The notes beneath the pieces are model-generated. The model was not told where the DNA came from and did no database searches. It saw only the letters and a program-made list of their open reading frames with translations. Positions 18,189 to 30,304 of a stretch of DNA of 64,000 nucleotides are shown here, piece by piece. Within the stretch, counting starts at the first letter, position 1. Each line of letters starts with the position of its first letter. The DNA is from Gilvimarinus gilvus. GTDB lineage: Bacteria > Pseudomonadota > Gammaproteobacteria > Pseudomonadales > Cellvibrionaceae. The stretch covers positions 1 through 64,000 of the forward strand of contig NZ_JAULRU010000548.1 of the NCBI RefSeq assembly GCF_030518155.1, given 5' to 3'. Position numbers and translations under genes: made by a program.

Positions 18189-20618
18189 TTAGAAGCGTAG
18201 GCGAAGAGTTGCAGCCGTTGAAGTACCACTAATAGAGCGCGCCCGAATATAGTTCAGCCCGTCAATATTGCCCTCTTCAGACTCAGTAATACCAGCTTCA
18301 TCGAACAGGTTATTCACGGACAGCTCTATACTCAAATCATCGGTAATGTAATAGCTACCGAACAAATTAACGTAAGTGTATCCAGGCATCATGAACTGAT
18401 TGTCGTCCTGGGCAGGTGCCTCGGTCGTCCCGATTACGGTAACACCCAAGGTATAGTCTTCCCATGTGACACTAGGCATTAATGAGTAGGTGAAGTCGGC
18501 CTGGCGGCGCGGCGTATTGCCTATTAACTGGGTATTATTGGAGCCAACAATTTCCGCATCTGTCCAGGTAAGGCTGCCTCGCACGTCCAGTATGCCGTAC
18601 TGATAATAACCGTCGAGCTCAATACCAGTGGATTCATAATCGCGCACAACAGCGGCATTGCCCGCGCCATTGGTACCTTCTGAATTCACATCATCAGTTT
18701 CTACATAGAAAAGCGCCACAGTACCGCCGAACGTATCCCCCTCCAGCTTAGTACCTACCTCGAAAGAGCGAATCTCGTTCTCCACTGAACCTTCAACCGC
18801 ACCGCCATTAGAGAAAAATCCACCGTCGCCCAAACGATCCGCGTTGGCACGCCCCCCCTTACTGATACGTGAGTAAAGTGAGAGTTCATCATTTAAGGTA
18901 TAGTTAGCACCAACAGAGAATGATGCATAGCTCCAGTCATAGGCGACGGTAGGCTTGTTGCGCTCGTCGACTACCGTCGCATCCTGCTCTACATTTTCTA
19001 TCACCCCGTCACCGTCAACATCTACACCTCCGGTTGCCAAAGTGCTCGCGCCAAACACATAGTGGCCATAGGCTTCACCTGAGTCATAGCGAACCACGCC
19101 ATCGAGACGCAGTCGGTCGGTAATATCCCAATCACCTGCGATGTAAAATGCATCTAAGTTATAGGTCAAATCAGTATCGCGCGTACAACAGTAACCCCAA
19201 TCTGGGGCACCGTGGGACACCATTCCATTTTCGGTTAGTTTATTGCCACTTGCGTCGTAAGCATCAAGTAAACTGGCCTCGTTGGCCACATCCTGAATAT
19301 ACGTTTGCCAATACCACTCAACGTCAATCTTCTGTGTCGCCCGGTAATAACCGCCGGTCAGAGTAAAACTATCAAACGACTGACTTAAGTTCATATCAAT
19401 GGTTGTATTACTCAGGTCAGACAAATCATTGTCGAACGTGCGTATATTCTGCACGAGCCCGTTCCCATTGAGGTTTGCTAACTCTTGTGCGCTGTAGAGA
19501 TCGCCATTAAGTGCACCTAATTGTGTTGCTCCGTCCAGGGCAACACCGGAGGAAATATTGGCGACATTAAAGTCTGGGCTAGATGCATCATAAATGCCGG
19601 CCGAGAACGCACCAGTAAACGAACCGCTGTTGTTCGCGTCGCGTGCCTTTAACCGAAATACCAAGTTGTCAGTGAGGTCGAAATTCATGTCGACGCCAAA
19701 TGATTGGGATTTAGCGTGGTACCCATCCCCAATGGACGATTGGCGTCCACCCACGGAGTAAATATTCAAAAGATCGTTGGATATATTAGAGGCCTCGGTG
19801 ATATCGAAGCCTGGAATATTGCCAATCGAGGCATTCGCGTTACTGCCAGAAACAGCGACAGGCATGGGTAAGTAGGCAGGTGTACGGTCGTTCAAGTATT
19901 TGTAGTAAACCCGCGCGTAACCGTTATCGAATTCTTTGGTTAAGTTGAACTTAAGCTGTCCGCCATCGGCTGATGTGAATTGCGTCTCCCGCTCACCTTT
20001 TCCTGAACGATAAAAGCCACCAATATGAAATCGCACAGTGTCGCTTAATGGGCCACCGTATTCGAATTCTGTGCGACTTAAATCGTAATCAAGGCCGATA
20101 GTTTGGGCAATACTCCCCCCCTCTTCCTCGCCGGTTTTACTGATAAAGTTTATTACCCCCGCCGGAGAGTTACTGGCCAGTGCAGCGGCGGAACCACCTT
20201 TAACCGCTTCTACTCGTGCTAAGGTAGAATCCGCTTTCAAGAAAATATCAGCGTTACCCACAATAATGTCACCAAACTGCAATACCGGAAGTCCGTCTTC
20301 AAGCAGTTGGACATACTTAGAGCCACCTGAAGCAACAGGCACCCCGCGAATCGATAGGTTTAGGTTGCCCTCGCCAGAGGATGCTTCAGCGCGAATGCCT
20401 GGGATGGTTTGGAAAATTTGTCCCACATTGCGCGGTGCGGCCATATTGACCTCTTCCGGTGACAGGGTAGATACAGTTGCGCTTGTTTCGAGATTATCTC
20501 TGGCAATAAGCTGAGCGGTTACGACCACCTCTTCAACGGCTTGCTGGGCACCGGCGCCCGAACAAAGAGCCGAGGTAACGGCTAGAGCTAAAGCGTTGCG
20601 AGTCATTTTATGTTTCAT
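18189..20618 (-). CDS. TonB-dependent outer-membrane receptor, probable sucrose/sugar transporter
   Basis: 809 aa from the ATG at 20618 after AAAGG; the frame runs 16 codons further up through an operator and is not used. A signal peptide ends near AGAQQ. A TonB-box-like segment VEEVVVTAQ follows. The plug domain holds GQIFQTIPGIRAEASSGEG and VEAVKGGSAAALASNSPAGVINF. A 22-strand barrel ends in an aromatic residue (TLRLRF). It is followed on the same strand by a sugar kinase, sucrose phosphorylase and an MFS permease. Its promoter carries three LacI-type palindromes. Energised uptake of sucrose across the outer membrane is the likely role. Confidence 0.88.
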   Translation of the reverse strand: MKHKMTRNALALAVTSALCSGAGAQQAVEEVVVTAQLIARDNLETSATVSTLSPEEVNMAAPRNVGQIFQTIPGIRAEASSGEGNLNLSIRGVPVASGGSKYVQLLEDGLPVLQFGDIIVGNADIFLKADSTLARVEAVKGGSAAALASNSPAGVINFISKTGEEEGGSIAQTIGLDYDLSRTEFEYGGPLSDTVRFHIGGFYRSGKGERETQFTSADGGQLKFNLTKEFDNGYARVYYKYLNDRTPAYLPMPVAVSGSNANASIGNIPGFDITEASNISNDLLNIYSVGGRQSSIGDGYHAKSQSFGVDMNFDLTDNLVFRLKARDANNSGSFTGAFSAGIYDASSPDFNVANISSGVALDGATQLGALNGDLYSAQELANLNGNGLVQNIRTFDNDLSDLSNTTIDMNLSQSFDSFTLTGGYYRATQKIDVEWYWQTYIQDVANEASLLDAYDASGNKLTENGMVSHGAPDWGYCCTRDTDLTYNLDAFYIAGDWDITDRLRLDGVVRYDSGEAYGHYVFGASTLATGGVDVDGDGVIENVEQDATVVDERNKPTVAYDWSYASFSVGANYTLNDELSLYSRISKGGRANADRLGDGGFFSNGGAVEGSVENEIRSFEVGTKLEGDTFGGTVALFYVETDDVNSEGTNGAGNAAVVRDYESTGIELDGYYQYGILDVRGSLTWTDAEIVGSNNTQLIGNTPRRQADFTYSLMPSVTWEDYTLGVTVIGTTEAPAQDDNQFMMPGYTYVNLFGSYYITDDLSIELSVNNLFDEAGITESEEGNIDGLNYIRARSISGTSTAATLRLRF

Positions 20619-20661
20619 AGCATGGACCTTTATATTTATGTGTTCATTATCTACGTCAGAC

Positions 20662-20675
20662 TGCAATCGATTGCA
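20662..20675. promoter_or_regulatory. LacI-type operator 1, perfect TGCAATCGATTGCA palindrome
   Basis: A 14-bp perfect palindrome with the central CG typical of LacI-family sites, 44 bases upstream of the receptor start, in the 5' untranslated region. The first of three near-identical sites spaced 31 bases apart (about three helical turns). Confidence 0.85.
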
Positions 20676-20692
20676 TCACTCAAAAAAATCAC

Positions 20693-20706
20693 TGCAATCG
20701 TTTGCA
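20693..20706. promoter_or_regulatory. LacI-type operator 2 (TGCAATCGTTTGCA)
   Basis: One mismatch from the perfect palindrome. Placed just downstream of the -10 element, over the expected transcription start. 31 bases from operator 1 and from operator 3. Confidence 0.8.
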
Positions 20707-20709
20707 TTA

Positions 20710-20738
20710 ATAATATGCGCGACTGCAATCGATTGCAA
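20710..20738 (-). promoter_or_regulatory. Promoter of the sucrose-locus TonB receptor
   Basis: On the minus strand TTGCAA (20733-20738), a 17-base spacer and TATTAT (20710-20715) form a sigma-70-like promoter. The -35 overlaps operator 3 and operator 2 covers the start point, so bound repressor would block RNA polymerase. Confidence 0.65.
20724..20737. promoter_or_regulatory. LacI-type operator 3, perfect TGCAATCGATTGCA palindrome
   Basis: Identical to operator 1 and overlapping the -35 of the receptor promoter. The repressor gene immediately upstream is the obvious binder. Confidence 0.85.
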
Positions 20739-20806
20739 TTAAAATTGCGAAGGCATTTAAACTTAATAGGAATAAGATTTATGGATTTTATAACCGAAGT
20801 TTGATT

Positions 20807-21820
20807 TTATGCAGATGATCGAATTTTGAGCTTGGGCTGGATAACCTCGCTAACAACTGGCTCTCCCTTAATCTGGCGAAGCAAATTGTCCACTAAACTC
20901 GCACCCGCAACATAGATGTTCTGACTGACAGTGGTAAGTGCGGGCGCCATATGAGAGGCCATACTTATATCGTCGAACCCAACGACCGGTATGGATCGCA
21001 TTGTCCGGCTATTAGTCGCCCACAACTGTTTAATAACCTCCGAAGCCAAAATATCACTAGCCGCGAAGATTGCATCAAAGTCTAGCTTCGTATCCAACAC
21101 CTTATGCATGGCCTGTTCAGCACTTTCCCTAACAAAACTGCACGGAATACAAAGGTCTGCCGACACGGCGACACCTGTCGCCTCGTGCGCATCACAATAC
21201 CCCTGATAACGAAGTCCCACCTCTGGCAGCTGACAATCTCCCAGAAATAGAATTCTCTTGTGACCTCGTTCCAGCAGGTATTCGGAAGCAAGGCTCCCCC
21301 CCTTACGATTATCAGTGCCCACAGAGACGTAATTCTGTCCGGCTAATTTCGCCCCCCAAACCACCATAGGGATATCCGTTTGACGCGAAAATTCATCTAT
21401 ATCCTGATGTAAATCACTCTGACCAATAATGACAACACCATCAACATAGTTCTGGCTCATAACCTTGGCTCGCCAGCTTTCCCGATGAACCCTTGATAGC
21501 AGCACATCATACTCAGCCTCCGTCAATGCATCTGCTATTGCACCGATTAACTCCAGAAAAAATGGGTCTGAGACATGCTGCCTAGGCTCATGATCGACTG
21601 GAATAACCACAGAGATTGTACGGGAAGATTGCAATCGCAGGTTTTGCGCCTGCCGGTTGATTGCATAGTGCTGTTCAGCAGCTATGGCCCTAATTCGAGC
21701 CTTGGTTTTGGCGTTAATCAGCGGGCTATCCGCCAGTGCACGAGAAACTGTAGATTCAGAGACACCTGCTAAGCGAGCAATGTCCGACATTTTCTTTTTT
21801 TTACTGATATCGCGTACCAA
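20807..21820 (-). CDS. LacI-family repressor of the sucrose locus
   Basis: 337 aa from a TTG at 21820 that follows AAGGTG; the open frame extends to 21916 with sequence unlike the family. An ATG nine codons later, after a Lys run, is an alternative. The N-terminal helix-turn-helix reads MSDIARLAGVSESTVSRALADSP, and the hinge helix includes NRQAQNLRLQ. The remaining 270 residues are a periplasmic-binding-like effector domain (VVIPVDHEPRQHVSDPFFLELIGAI, VDGVVIIGQSD, GFDDISMASHMAPALTTVSQ). It stands directly upstream of the receptor on the same strand. The three palindromes in between are its likely operators, with sucrose or fructose as possible inducer. Confidence 0.9.
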   Translation of the reverse strand: MVRDISKKKKMSDIARLAGVSESTVSRALADSPLINAKTKARIRAIAAEQHYAINRQAQNLRLQSSRTISVVIPVDHEPRQHVSDPFFLELIGAIADALTEAEYDVLLSRVHRESWRAKVMSQNYVDGVVIIGQSDLHQDIDEFSRQTDIPMVVWGAKLAGQNYVSVGTDNRKGGSLASEYLLERGHKRILFLGDCQLPEVGLRYQGYCDAHEATGVAVSADLCIPCSFVRESAEQAMHKVLDTKLDFDAIFAASDILASEVIKQLWATNSRTMRSIPVVGFDDISMASHMAPALTTVSQNIYVAGASLVDNLLRQIKGEPVVSEVIQPKLKIRSSA

Positions 21821-24402
<2,582 letters not shown>

Positions 24403-24426
24403 AGGTTCTACCCATTGCTGTTTTGA

Positions 24427-24455
24427 AAAAGCCGGGGCACGCCCCCGGCTTTTTT
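24427..24455 (+). terminator. Rho-independent terminator of icd
   Basis: GCCGGGG (24431-24437) pairs with CCCCGGC (24443-24449), flanked by AAAA before and TTTTTT after. It lies 25 bases past the stop codon. Confidence 0.9.
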
Positions 24456-24577
24456 GTGGCCGATTGTTGGCGACCCTAAATACATCGAAAATATTGATTA
24501 ATAGCGCGCAACTTATACGGTGGGTTAGCCACAACCAATTCGGTAAGCTTGATGAATATTTAACGCGAGGAGATTCC

Positions 24578-25549
24578 ATGGGTTTACTTGTAGATGGGCA
24601 GTGGCAAGACCGCTGGTACGACACACAAAAAACCGGCGGCAAATTTGTGCGCCAGGAAGCTACATTTCGCCACTGGATAACGGCCGATGGCAGCGCAGGC
24701 CCCTCGGGCGAAGGCGGCTTTAAGGCAGAAAAAGGGCGCTACCACCTGTATGTGTCTTATGCCTGCCCTTGGGCACACAGAACCTTGATCTTCCGCGCCC
24801 TCAAGGGTTTAATCGACTGGATTGATGTGTCGGTAGTTAATCCCATTATGCTGGAAAACGGCTGGACCTTTGAGCCGGGCGACAAGGTAATCCCGGACCC
24901 GATTCATCACGCCGATTTCCTGCACCAGGTTTATACGGCCGATACAGCCGATTTTACCGGCCGCGTTACGGTGCCGTTATTGTGGGATAAGCAATCCGGC
25001 CGAATTGTGAGCAATGAGTCTGCCGATATCATTCGCATGTTCAACTCTGCCTTCGACACGCAGGGAGCAGCAGCCGGCGACTATTACCCGACTGAACACA
25101 AGCAGATTATCGATGAGATCAATGAGCGTGTGTATAACACGGTCAATAACGGGGTGTATCGCTGCGGGTTCGCCACTACTCAACAAGCCTACGCAGAGGC
25201 GGTTAACGAGCTGTTTGACAGCTTAGATTGGCTAGAGGGGATACTATCGCGGCAGCGCTATCTGGCCGGCGATAAGATCACAGAGGCAGACTGGCGACTA
25301 TTCACCACACTGATACGGTTCGATGCTGTCTACCACGGTCACTTCAAATGCAACCTGCAGCAGCTGAAAGATTACCCCAACCTGTCCGCGTACGTACGCG
25401 AACTGTACCAGTGGCCAGGGGTAGCGGACACCGTGCATTTTGATCATATCAAGTCGCACTACTACCGCAGCCATAAAACCATTAATCCAACCGGCATTGT
25501 GCCCGAAGGCCCGCTACTGGATTTTAACGCTCCTCACGGCCGCAGCTAA
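24578..25549 (+). CDS. Glutathionyl-hydroquinone reductase, YqjG/ECM4-type (Xi-class GST)
   Basis: 323 aa from the ATG at 24578 with GAGGAG seven bases upstream; the frame extends 38 codons further without support. The thioredoxin-like N-terminal domain has the catalytic motif SYACPWAHR (Cys near residue 61). A helical GST C-terminal domain has ADIIRMFNSAFD and an LAGDKITEADWRLFTTLIRFDAVYHGHFKCN region, typical of the class. The family reduces glutathionyl-hydroquinones using glutathione. Single gene, convergent with the ribosomal block and separated from it by a bidirectional terminator. Confidence 0.92.
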   Translation: MGLLVDGQWQDRWYDTQKTGGKFVRQEATFRHWITADGSAGPSGEGGFKAEKGRYHLYVSYACPWAHRTLIFRALKGLIDWIDVSVVNPIMLENGWTFEPGDKVIPDPIHHADFLHQVYTADTADFTGRVTVPLLWDKQSGRIVSNESADIIRMFNSAFDTQGAAAGDYYPTEHKQIIDEINERVYNTVNNGVYRCGFATTQQAYAEAVNELFDSLDWLEGILSRQRYLAGDKITEADWRLFTTLIRFDAVYHGHFKCNLQQLKDYPNLSAYVRELYQWPGVADTVHFDHIKSHYYRSHKTINPTGIVPEGPLLDFNAPHGRS

Positions 25550-25590
25550 CAGTGACCCCCAACCAACTGAGTTTTAGCAGATGGCATATA

Positions 25591-25620
25591 CGCAAAAAGC
25601 CGGCAAGCCGGCTTTTTGCG
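25591..25620. terminator. Bidirectional terminator between the GST gene and rplQ
   Basis: 14-bp perfect arms CGCAAAAAGCCGGC (25591-25604) and GCCGGCTTTTTGCG (25607-25620) with a 2-base loop. The A-run and T-run allow function on both strands at the end of the long ribosomal transcript and of the GST gene. Confidence 0.9.
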
Positions 25621-25640
25621 TAAGACAATAAAAACCGGAT

Positions 25641-26030
25641 TTATTCGGCTTCTACTGCTTCTTCAACTGCTGCAGGACGATCAACCAGCTCGACGTAAGC
25701 CATGGTAGCTTTGTCGCCGGTACGCAGACCGCACTTGAGTATACGCAGGTAACCACCTGGGCGTGACTCGTAGCGTGGGCCCAGCTCGGCAAACAATTTA
25801 CCTACCGCTTTCTGGCTGCCCAGACGAGCAAAAGCCAAACGGCGGTTTGCAACGCTGTCGCTCTTTGCCAAGGTAATCAGAGGCTCAGCGAAACGACGCA
25901 GCTCTTTTGCCTTAGGCAGAGTAGTTTTAATCAGTTCGTGCTCAACCAGTGACGCGGTCATATTGCGAAACATGGCTTTGCGATGTGAACTGTTACGATT
26001 CAGTTGACGGCCACTATGACGATGACGCAT
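25641..26030 (-). CDS. rplQ: 50S ribosomal protein L17
   Basis: 129 aa. Starts [20 protein letters not shown], the bacterial L17 signature, and includes [21 protein letters not shown]. It lies around the exit-tunnel side of the large subunit. Last gene of the alpha operon, 72 bases after rpoA with two hairpins in the gap, and just before the bidirectional terminator. Confidence 0.98.
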   Translation of the reverse strand: MRHRHSGRQLNRNSSHRKAMFRNMTASLVEHELIKTTLPKAKELRRFAEPLITLAKSDSVANRRLAFARLGSQKAVGKLFAELGPRYESRPGGYLRILKCGLRTGDKATMAYVELVDRPAAVEEAVEAE

Positions 26031-26051
26031 GACGCTAAATCCTTCACTTAT

Positions 26052-26093
26052 GATTGCTTCACAGCAATCGCGTTAACCCGCGCTAAACGCGGG
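26052..26093 (-). other. Two tandem hairpins in the rpoA-rplQ gap
   Basis: GATTGCT/AGCAATC (26052-26058 and 26063-26069) and CCCGCG/CGCGGG (26077-26082 and 26088-26093). No T-run follows, so they are more likely processing or stability elements than terminators. Confidence 0.5.
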
Positions 26094-26102
26094 ACTAATT
26101 AA

Positions 26103-27098
26103 TCAGTCTTCGTTGCGCAGGCTGGCGGGTGGCCAGTTTTCCAAACGCATACCGAGAGACAAACCGCGCGAAGCAAGTACGTCTTTAATCTCGGTAAGAG
26201 ACTTTTTACCCAAGTTCGGAGTCTTCAACAGCTCAACTTCTGTACGCTGAATCAGATCGCCGATGTAGTAGATGTTTTCCGCTTTCAGGCAGTTGGCCGA
26301 ACGAACGGTCAGCTCCAAATCATCTACCGGACGCAACAGAACAGGATCAATCGCCTCTTCTTTTTCTTCCGGTTGTGACTGGCTTTCGCCTTCGAGGTCA
26401 ACAAACACCGCCAGCTGTTGCTGGAGAATGGTGGCCGCGCGACGGATGGCTTCTTCAGGGTCAAGAGTACCATTGGTCTCCAGATCCAGAATCAGCTTAT
26501 CGAGGTCGGTACGCTGCTCAACACGTGCGCTTTCGACACTGTAGGCAACGCGACGCACTGGACTGTAAGAAGCGTCCAGCTGCAAACGACCAATTGCGCG
26601 ATTCTCATCTTCCTCCTGACGGCGAGCGTCAGCAGGCTGATAACCACGACCGCGAGCAACGGTAAGCCGCATGCTAACGGTGGTATCGCCAGTGATGTTG
26701 CAGATTACGTGCTCGGGGTTTTTCACCTCGATTTCGTGATCTACCTGAATGTCACCGGCAGTAACCACACCCGGACCTTTTTTGGTCAGGGTCAAAACTG
26801 CCTGATCCTTGCCGTGCATAATTACGGCGACGCCTTTCAGGTTGAGGAGGATTTCAATAACATCCTCACGCACACCTTCAATATCGCTGTACTCATGCAG
26901 CACACCGTCGATTTCCACTTCCGTAATGGCGCAACCGGCCATAGACGAGAGCAGAATGCGACGCAGCGCATTGCCCAGAGTGTGTCCGAAACCGCGCTCC
27001 AGCGGCTCCAGCACGACCTTGGCGTGGGTCGGGCTGTTTTCGGTTACGTCGATATGACGCGGAGTCAAAAATTCGTTTACTGCAGTCTGCATAGCCAC
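26103..27098 (-). CDS. rpoA: DNA-directed RNA polymerase subunit alpha
   Basis: 331 aa. The N-terminal dimerisation domain (about 1-235) contains [22 protein letters not shown]. An acidic, Gln/Glu-rich linker ([11 protein letters not shown]) leads to the C-terminal domain (about 250-325) with [40 protein letters not shown], which binds UP elements and activators. Assembles beta and beta-prime. Co-transcribed with rpsM, rpsK and rpsD, as usual. Confidence 0.99.
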   Translation of the reverse strand: MAMQTAVNEFLTPRHIDVTENSPTHAKVVLEPLERGFGHTLGNALRRILLSSMAGCAITEVEIDGVLHEYSDIEGVREDVIEILLNLKGVAVIMHGKDQAVLTLTKKGPGVVTAGDIQVDHEIEVKNPEHVICNITGDTTVSMRLTVARGRGYQPADARRQEEDENRAIGRLQLDASYSPVRRVAYSVESARVEQRTDLDKLILDLETNGTLDPEEAIRRAATILQQQLAVFVDLEGESQSQPEEKEEAIDPVLLRPVDDLELTVRSANCLKAENIYYIGDLIQRTEVELLKTPNLGKKSLTEIKDVLASRGLSLGMRLENWPPASLRNED

Positions 27099-27118
27099 AC
27101 CTGTTAACGGTTAATCCC

Positions 27119-27739
27119 TTACTTGGAGTAAAGCTCTACGATAAGGTTTTCGTTGATTTCAGCCGGCAAGTCGCTGCGCTCAGGAACACGCTTGAAAGTG
27201 CCTTCCTTTTTGTCAGCGTTGACTTCAACCCACTCTACATCCGCACGCTGACCTGACAGAGTCAGAGCGTTCTGAATGCGAAGCTGGTTTTTAGCCTTGT
27301 CGCGAATGCTTACAACATCACCTTCTGCTACTTGGTATGAAGCAATGTTAACGGTCTGGCCATTAACAACAATCGCTTTGTGAGATACCAACTGACGAGA
27401 TTCGGCGCGTGTAGAGCCAAAACCCATGCGGTAAACCACATTATCAAGACGACTTTCCAGCAACTTCAACAAGTTCTCACCGGTAGCGCCTTTACGACGT
27501 GCGGCTTCTTTGTAGTAAGCGCGGAATTGCTTCTCAAGCACACCGTAAGTGCGACGTACTTTTTGCTTCTCGCGAAGCTGAACACCGTAATCAGACAGGC
27601 GACCACGACGTTGGCCGTGCATACCTGGAGCGGTTTCCAGCTTACATTTTGAGTCCAGCGCGCGCGCACCACTTTTCAGGAAAAGGTCGGTACCTTCGCG
27701 ACGGGACAGCTTACATGTTGGTCCAATATAACGTGCCAT
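27119..27739 (-). CDS. rpsD: 30S ribosomal protein S4
   Basis: 206 aa. [24 protein letters not shown] at the N-terminus and an S4 RNA-binding domain ([31 protein letters not shown]) from about residue 95. A primary 16S rRNA binder and, in E. coli, translational repressor of the alpha operon. Here it is the third gene of that operon. Confidence 0.98.
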   Translation of the reverse strand: MARYIGPTCKLSRREGTDLFLKSGARALDSKCKLETAPGMHGQRRGRLSDYGVQLREKQKVRRTYGVLEKQFRAYYKEAARRKGATGENLLKLLESRLDNVVYRMGFGSTRAESRQLVSHKAIVVNGQTVNIASYQVAEGDVVSIRDKAKNQLRIQNALTLSGQRADVEWVEVNADKKEGTFKRVPERSDLPAEINENLIVELYSK

Positions 27740-27751
27740 TAGTTTGCCCCC

Positions 27752-28144
27752 TTACACTCGACGTTTCTTCGGCGGACGACATCCATTGTGCGGGATAGGC
27801 GTCACGTCTGTGATGTTGGTAATTTTATAACCAACGTTGTTCAGGGCGCGAACTGCAGACTCACGGCCTGGCCCTGGACCTTTAACCTCAACGTCGAGGT
27901 TTTTTAAGCCGTATTCTTTAGCGGCTTCACCGGCACGCTCTGCAGCAACCTGGGCTGCGAACGGGGTGCTTTTGCGCGAACCGCGGAAACCAGAGCCACC
28001 AGCGGTCGCCCAGCTCAGGGTATTACCCTGGCGGTCAGTGATCGTTACGATCGTATTGTTAAAAGAGGCGTGGACGTGTGCAACGCCATCAGCAACCTGC
28101 TTTTTAACTTTTTTCTTTGTAGACTTATTACCTGGCTTGGCCAT
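27752..28144 (-). CDS. rpsK: 30S ribosomal protein S11
   Basis: 130 aa. The Lys-rich start, [21 protein letters not shown] and the end [15 protein letters not shown] are typical of S11. Sits on the platform near the mRNA exit site. Between rpsM and rpsD in the alpha operon. Confidence 0.98.
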   Translation of the reverse strand: MAKPGNKSTKKKVKKQVADGVAHVHASFNNTIVTITDRQGNTLSWATAGGSGFRGSRKSTPFAAQVAAERAGEAAKEYGLKNLDVEVKGPGPGRESAVRALNNVGYKITNITDVTPIPHNGCRPPKKRRV

Positions 28145-28199
28145 AGCAATCTCTTCCTAACTGTTGTTACCGTACTTTTGAATGTAAGCGTGAAGTCAA

Positions 28200-28556
28200 T
28201 TAACGTTTAATTGGCTTACGCGGACCTTTGCGGGTACGAGCGTTAGTCTTAGTACGCTGACCACGGAGCGGCAGACTACGACGGTGACGCAAGCCACGGT
28301 AGCATCCCAAATCCATCAGGCGTTTAATGTTCATAGACACAACACGACGCAGGTCACCCTCTACGGTGAACTTGCCTACTTCGTTACGAATCTGGTCAAC
28401 CTGCTCTTCAGACAAAGAACCGATTTTCGCATCTTCCGCAACGCCAGTCGCAGCGCAAATCTGCTTGGCGATAGTACGGCCTACCCCATAAATATAAGTC
28501 AGGGATATAACCGCGTGTTTGTGATCTGGTATGTTGACACCAGCAATACGGGCCAT
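28200..28556 (-). CDS. rpsM: 30S ribosomal protein S13
   Basis: 118 aa. [21 protein letters not shown] start, helix-hairpin-helix region, and the basic tail [15 protein letters not shown] that contacts the P-site tRNA. First gene of the alpha operon, 262 bases after rpmJ. Confidence 0.98.
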   Translation of the reverse strand: MARIAGVNIPDHKHAVISLTYIYGVGRTIAKQICAATGVAEDAKIGSLSEEQVDQIRNEVGKFTVEGDLRRVVSMNIKRLMDLGCYRGLRHRRSLPLRGQRTKTNARTRKGPRKPIKR

Positions 28557-28639
28557 TCAAATTACTCCAGTAACTTTAAAGTTGCAGCGTTGACGTGGAT
28601 TTACCCCACCCCGTGACGCACATGGTAAAAAGGCGCGCA

Positions 28640-28668
28640 AGGATAGCGATAAAAACACAAAAAAGCAA
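28640..28668 (-). promoter_or_regulatory. Possible alpha-operon promoter
   Basis: On the minus strand TTGCTT (28663-28668), a 17-base spacer and TATCCT (28640-28645), 84 bases upstream of the rpsM start and downstream of the rpmJ terminator. The hexamers are imperfect. The remaining leader could fold for S4 autoregulation, which I could not test. Confidence 0.35.
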
Positions 28669-28752
28669 TAGCCTGACGATTTCTCATCAGACGACAGTCA
28701 ACGCCCCCAGTGTGCAAGCCAGCTAATAAGGCGTATTTCAGTATTCAGCTGG

Positions 28753-28787
28753 CAGAAAAAGGTGGCATAAAATGCCACCTTTTTCTG
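28753..28787 (-). terminator. Terminator/attenuator between rpmJ and the alpha operon
   Basis: 16-bp perfect arms CAGAAAAAGGTGGCAT (28753-28768) and its complement (28772-28787) with a 3-base loop. On the minus strand the 3' arm ends in a T-run (CCTTTTTCTG). It lies about 30 bases past the rpmJ stop and separates spc from alpha transcripts, perhaps only partly. Confidence 0.8.
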
Positions 28788-28818
28788 GCCGACAGGCGGA
28801 GATCGCCTACCGTCTTGC

Positions 28819-28935
28819 TTAGCCTTGACGCTGCTTGTGGCGTGGCTCGGTGTTGCAGATTACTCGCAGAACACCGTTGCGACGTACCATTTTGCAGTTG
28901 CGGCAAATCTTTTTAACAGAAGCACGAACTTTCAT
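28819..28935 (-). CDS. rpmJ: 50S ribosomal protein L36
   Basis: 38 aa, read directly: ATG at 28933-28935, stop at 28819-28821. It begins [15 protein letters not shown] and ends with [11 protein letters not shown]. The zinc ligands are present (Cys11, Cys14, Cys27, His33), so this is the zinc-binding C+ form. Last gene of the spc operon, 22 bases after secY, in the usual gammaproteobacterial position. Confidence 0.97.
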   Translation of the reverse strand: MKVRASVKKICRNCKMVRRNGVLRVICNTEPRHKQRQG

Positions 28936-28957
28936 GATCCTACCCTTTAAACAGAGG

Positions 28958-30295
28958 TTAGCGAGCGTTGCGGCCGCTTTGCCCCTTTAAATTTGACTTC
29001 TTCATCAGTGATTCATACTGATTCGACATCAAGTGAGCCTGTACCTGAGACATAAAGTCCATTACCACCACCACTACGATGAGCAGCGAGGTACCGCCCA
29101 GGTAAAATGGCACATTAAAGGCCACCACCAGGAACTGCGGCATCAGACAAACTACCGACATATAGATAGCGCCAATTACCGTCAAACGGGTCAAAACGTT
29201 ATCAATATACTTGGCTGATTGCTCACCGGGACGAATCCCCGGAATATAAGCACCTGATTTCTTCAGGTTATCCGCCACTTCTTTAGGGTTAAACATCAAC
29301 GCCGTATAGAAGAAGCAGAAGAAAGCAATCAAACCGGTAAACAAAATAATGTTCAGCGGCTGACCTGGGCCAATGGCCAGAGCAAAGTCTTGCAAAAAGC
29401 TCGCAACCGGACCTTCACCGCCCTCGCCAAACCACTGCGCAATAGAGGCAGGGAACAGCAAAATTGAGCTGGCAAAAATTGCCGGAATCACACCCGCCAT
29501 GTTGATTTTCAACGGCAGGTGACTGGTCTGAGCCTGATAGGCCTGAGGTCCCTGCTGGCGTTTTGCGTAATTCACTGTAATCCGACGCTGACCGCGCTCA
29601 ATACGCACGATTGCCCAGATTACAGCCATTGCTACCACCGCGATAATAAGCAACATAAGTATGTGCAAATCACCTTGGCGGGCACTTTCAAAGGCCGAAC
29701 CAATTGCAGTTGGGAACCCAGCCACGATACCAGCGAAGATCAGCATGGAAATACCATTACCAATACCACGCTCGGTGACTTGCTCACCCAGCCACATCAT
29801 AAACACTGCACCTGTGACCAGCGATACAACCGCGATAAAGTAAAACGCGATTGTGGGCTCGCCACCGTAGGCAAATCCAGAAAAGCTAACGGCCATGGCC
29901 ATTGCCTGCACGGTTGCCAGTACGACGGTACCGTAACGAGTGTACTGGTTAATCTTGCGACGACCAGCATCCCCTTCCTTTTTCAGCTGCTCCAGTGAAG
30001 GAGTGACTGCGCTCATCAATTGCATGATGATCGAGGCTGAAATGTAAGGGAAGATACCCAGAGCCAGAATACTCATCCGCTCTAGTGCACCACCCGAGAA
30101 CATATTAAACAGTCCGAGGACAGTTCCCTGATTCTGATTAAACAGATCGGCGATTCGCTCGGGGTCTAGGCCCGGTACCGGAATGTGGGTACCGATCCGG
30201 TAAACCACGATCGCCAAAAACAGAAAACGAAGGCGAGCCCAAAGCTCGCCCAGTCCTTTTTGATTCCCTAACGGCAGATTACCGGGAGTTGCCAT
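28958..30295 (-). CDS. secY: Protein translocase subunit SecY
   Basis: 445 aa from the ATG at 30295, with AGAGG six bases upstream; a GTG two codons earlier overlaps that site. Ten transmembrane helices. [29 protein letters not shown] (TM2/plug region) and the cytoplasmic loops with [12 protein letters not shown] and RIERGQRRI are typical. Forms the SecYEG channel. Follows rplO in the spc operon. Confidence 0.98.
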   Translation of the reverse strand: MATPGNLPLGNQKGLGELWARLRFLFLAIVVYRIGTHIPVPGLDPERIADLFNQNQGTVLGLFNMFSGGALERMSILALGIFPYISASIIMQLMSAVTPSLEQLKKEGDAGRRKINQYTRYGTVVLATVQAMAMAVSFSGFAYGGEPTIAFYFIAVVSLVTGAVFMMWLGEQVTERGIGNGISMLIFAGIVAGFPTAIGSAFESARQGDLHILMLLIIAVVAMAVIWAIVRIERGQRRITVNYAKRQQGPQAYQAQTSHLPLKINMAGVIPAIFASSILLFPASIAQWFGEGGEGPVASFLQDFALAIGPGQPLNIILFTGLIAFFCFFYTALMFNPKEVADNLKKSGAYIPGIRPGEQSAKYIDNVLTRLTVIGAIYMSVVCLMPQFLVVAFNVPFYLGGTSLLIVVVVVMDFMSQVQAHLMSNQYESLMKKSNLKGQSGRNAR

Positions 30296-30304
30296 TGGCA
30301 CCTC

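Noticed and set aside
28710-28916. 68-codon plus-strand frame opposite rpmJ
   Set aside because: It is the complement of rpmJ and its terminator, with no ribosome binding site.
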